This document shows positions 63,061 through 64,000 of a stretch of 64,000 bases of DNA, in pieces. The translations under genes were made by a program, and so were the position numbers. Within the stretch, counting starts at the first letter, position 1. Each line of letters opens with the position of its first letter. Origin of the DNA: Bacillus sp. SLBN-46 (GTDB lineage: Bacteria; Bacillota; Bacilli; Bacillales; Cytobacillaceae); contig NZ_JAVIZM010000001.1 in NCBI RefSeq assembly GCF_031453555.1, positions 3,169,001-3,233,000 on the forward strand. The letters run 5' to 3'. A model generated the notes under the pieces. The model was given only the letters and a program-made list of their open reading frames with translations. It did no database searches and had not been told where the DNA came from.

Positions 63061-63083
63061 TGGTGCCTGACACCACTTTTATT

Positions 63084-63650
63084 TTATTGCATGGGGTTGC
63101 TGAAGTCGTTTATGAGGATTTGAACTTCGTCGCCTTCAATTATTTCTCCTAGGCGTTCGACGGCGCAGACGATTCCACGGAGCTTGTAAGCTGCTTTGAC
63201 AAATTTCGTAGCCAGTTTTGGGTGGTTTTCGTAATGTTTTTGAATCATCTCACCAGGAAATATACAGGGTTGATTTTCTCCCATACAGATTATACCGGCA
63301 CCACTTGGGAAGAGAATACGTGAGCCCATCGTAAGCTTCGTTAGCTCAGGGTATCCGTTCAATAAGAGATTTGCACCTAACCATTCCGGTAGAACATATT
63401 TAACTCCGAGGCCTTCCGCTATCTCTACAAGTTCTTCTTCCGAAACAATTGTAATTTGACGACGATTAAAAATTTCTGTCCCTTTTGGATACATCGGCTG
63501 CCGTGAATCGGATGGTACAACCATACCAAAATGGCGGTCCCCTCTTATCCCTCCAAACTCAAGTGTGGTATTAGCAATCCTTCTAGTTAAAAATGATTCT
63601 GGTTGATCCGCAATTAATATGGCATTTATCTTTGCTCCTGCATTTTTCAT
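63084..63650 (-). CDS. MOSC-domain protein
   Basis: The 188-residue protein has the MOSC pattern 'LEFGGIRGDRHFG', 'NRRQITIVSEEELVEIAEGL' and 'LGANLLLNGYPELTKLTMGS'. The cysteine in 'GIVCAVERLG' may bind molybdenum cofactor, as in related sulfur-transferring proteins. Members such as YiiM detoxify N-hydroxylated bases. The substrate here is unknown. AAGGAAT precedes the ATG. It faces the propeller-LysM gene. Confidence 0.88.
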   Translation of the reverse strand: MKNAGAKINAILIADQPESFLTRRIANTTLEFGGIRGDRHFGMVVPSDSRQPMYPKGTEIFNRRQITIVSEEELVEIAEGLGVKYVLPEWLGANLLLNGYPELTKLTMGSRILFPSGAGIICMGENQPCIFPGEMIQKHYENHPKLATKFVKAAYKLRGIVCAVERLGEIIEGDEVQILINDFSNPMQ

Positions 63651-63897
63651 GATATTCCTTCTTCCTAAATAAAAGTCGAGCCCATCTTGAGCTTTTTATT
63701 ATGTGAATAAATTATTTAGTTCCCTATATGTATGTCTTTTATTTTTTGCTAGGTGTAACGGCACGATTATTTTTGGGAACAAGTATAGTGGATTACTACC
63801 TAAGGCGTAATTTACCGAAGGACATTGTTTTTTTAGCATTGTAACAGTATTTACCCATATAATTATTTTACACCATATTAAAGGGGGAATTGATTAT

Positions 63898-64000
63898 ATG
63901 AATCAACAAACCTTAATATTGGATTTAGATGATACCCTCATCCACTGCAGCAAATATTTTATCAAATCAAAAAACCAATTTGCTGAACAGATGCAAGACT
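63898..64000 (+). CDS. HAD-family hydrolase (5' part only, cut by the window end)
   Basis: The first 34 residues ('MNQQTLILDLDDTLIHCSKY' onward) include the HAD motif I, 'DLDDTLIH', with the nucleophile Asp. AAAGGGGGAAT precedes the ATG. The rest lies outside the window, so the substrate group is not known. Confidence 0.8.
   Translation, partial: MNQQTLILDLDDTLIHCSKYFIKSKNQFAEQMQD

Noticed and set aside
1..64000. tRNA and rRNA genes
   Set aside because: No cloverleaf-like segment ending in CCA or rRNA-like sequence was recognised in reading both strands by eye. A tRNAscan search would decide.

Overview
The window is a stretch of chromosome from a low-GC, endospore-forming member of the Bacillaceae, most like Bacillus or Neobacillus-type genomes. 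The grounds are AT-rich coding sequence with strong AGGAGG-type ribosome binding sites, frequent TTG and GTG starts, and spore or sporulation genes (a CotA laccase, a YhcN/YlaJ lipoprotein, a YrzI-type peptide). B. subtilis-like sulfate assimilation genes, a SigB-type promoter, and Zur and Fur boxes of the Bacillus 7-1-7 form point the same way. No rRNA, tRNA, CRISPR array, intact transposase or prophage was seen.

Layout. 0-10 kb is accessory: a MocR regulator, a GC-rich membrane protein gene unlike its surroundings and flanked by a 19-bp direct repeat, truncated RibD-like and DinB-like remnants, the laccase gene, an aldo/keto reductase and a frameshifted DUF1801 gene. 10-14 kb holds a zinc-binding lipoprotein (ZnuA type) divergent from a YcgR/YcgQ-type permease pair, with a perfect Zur box between them. 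14-29 kb mixes an RsbR-like stressosome protein, transporters (amino acid permease, CstA, EamA), a SigB-type stress protein and small membrane proteins. 29-45 kb has a TDT transporter, an LD-carboxypeptidase, a DoxX gene under a double Fur box, a sulfolactate phosphatase, a BASS symporter, a vanadium-type haloperoxidase, a CwlO-like endopeptidase and a cold shock gene. 46-48 kb has a cupredoxin and a glucose/sorbosone dehydrogenase-like propeller. 49-59 kb, all on the minus strand, is the assimilatory sulfate reduction locus: yezD, cysH, cysP, sat, cysC, sumT, sirB, cysJ, cysI. 59-64 kb ends with small proteins, a tandem ribbon-helix-helix-like protein, a TetR regulator, a secreted propeller-LysM protein, a MOSC protein and the start of a HAD hydrolase.

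The sulfur genes form a complete route. CysP takes up sulfate, Sat makes APS, CysC makes PAPS, CysH reduces APS/PAPS, and CysJI reduces sulfite with siroheme, which SumT and SirB help to make. The precorrin-2 dehydrogenase gene (sirC) that follows sirB in B. subtilis is not here.

The most unusual signal is non-coding. Five intergenic arrays (15981, 23694, 34637, 39986 and 53808; about 31 units in all) have different sequences but the same 52-bp period. Each unit is an inverted repeat of about 27 nt (arms about 10, loop about 7) plus a linker of about 25 nt that in most arrays begins GTTT or GGTT. 52 bp is close to five helical turns. One array splits the siroheme part of the sulfur locus.
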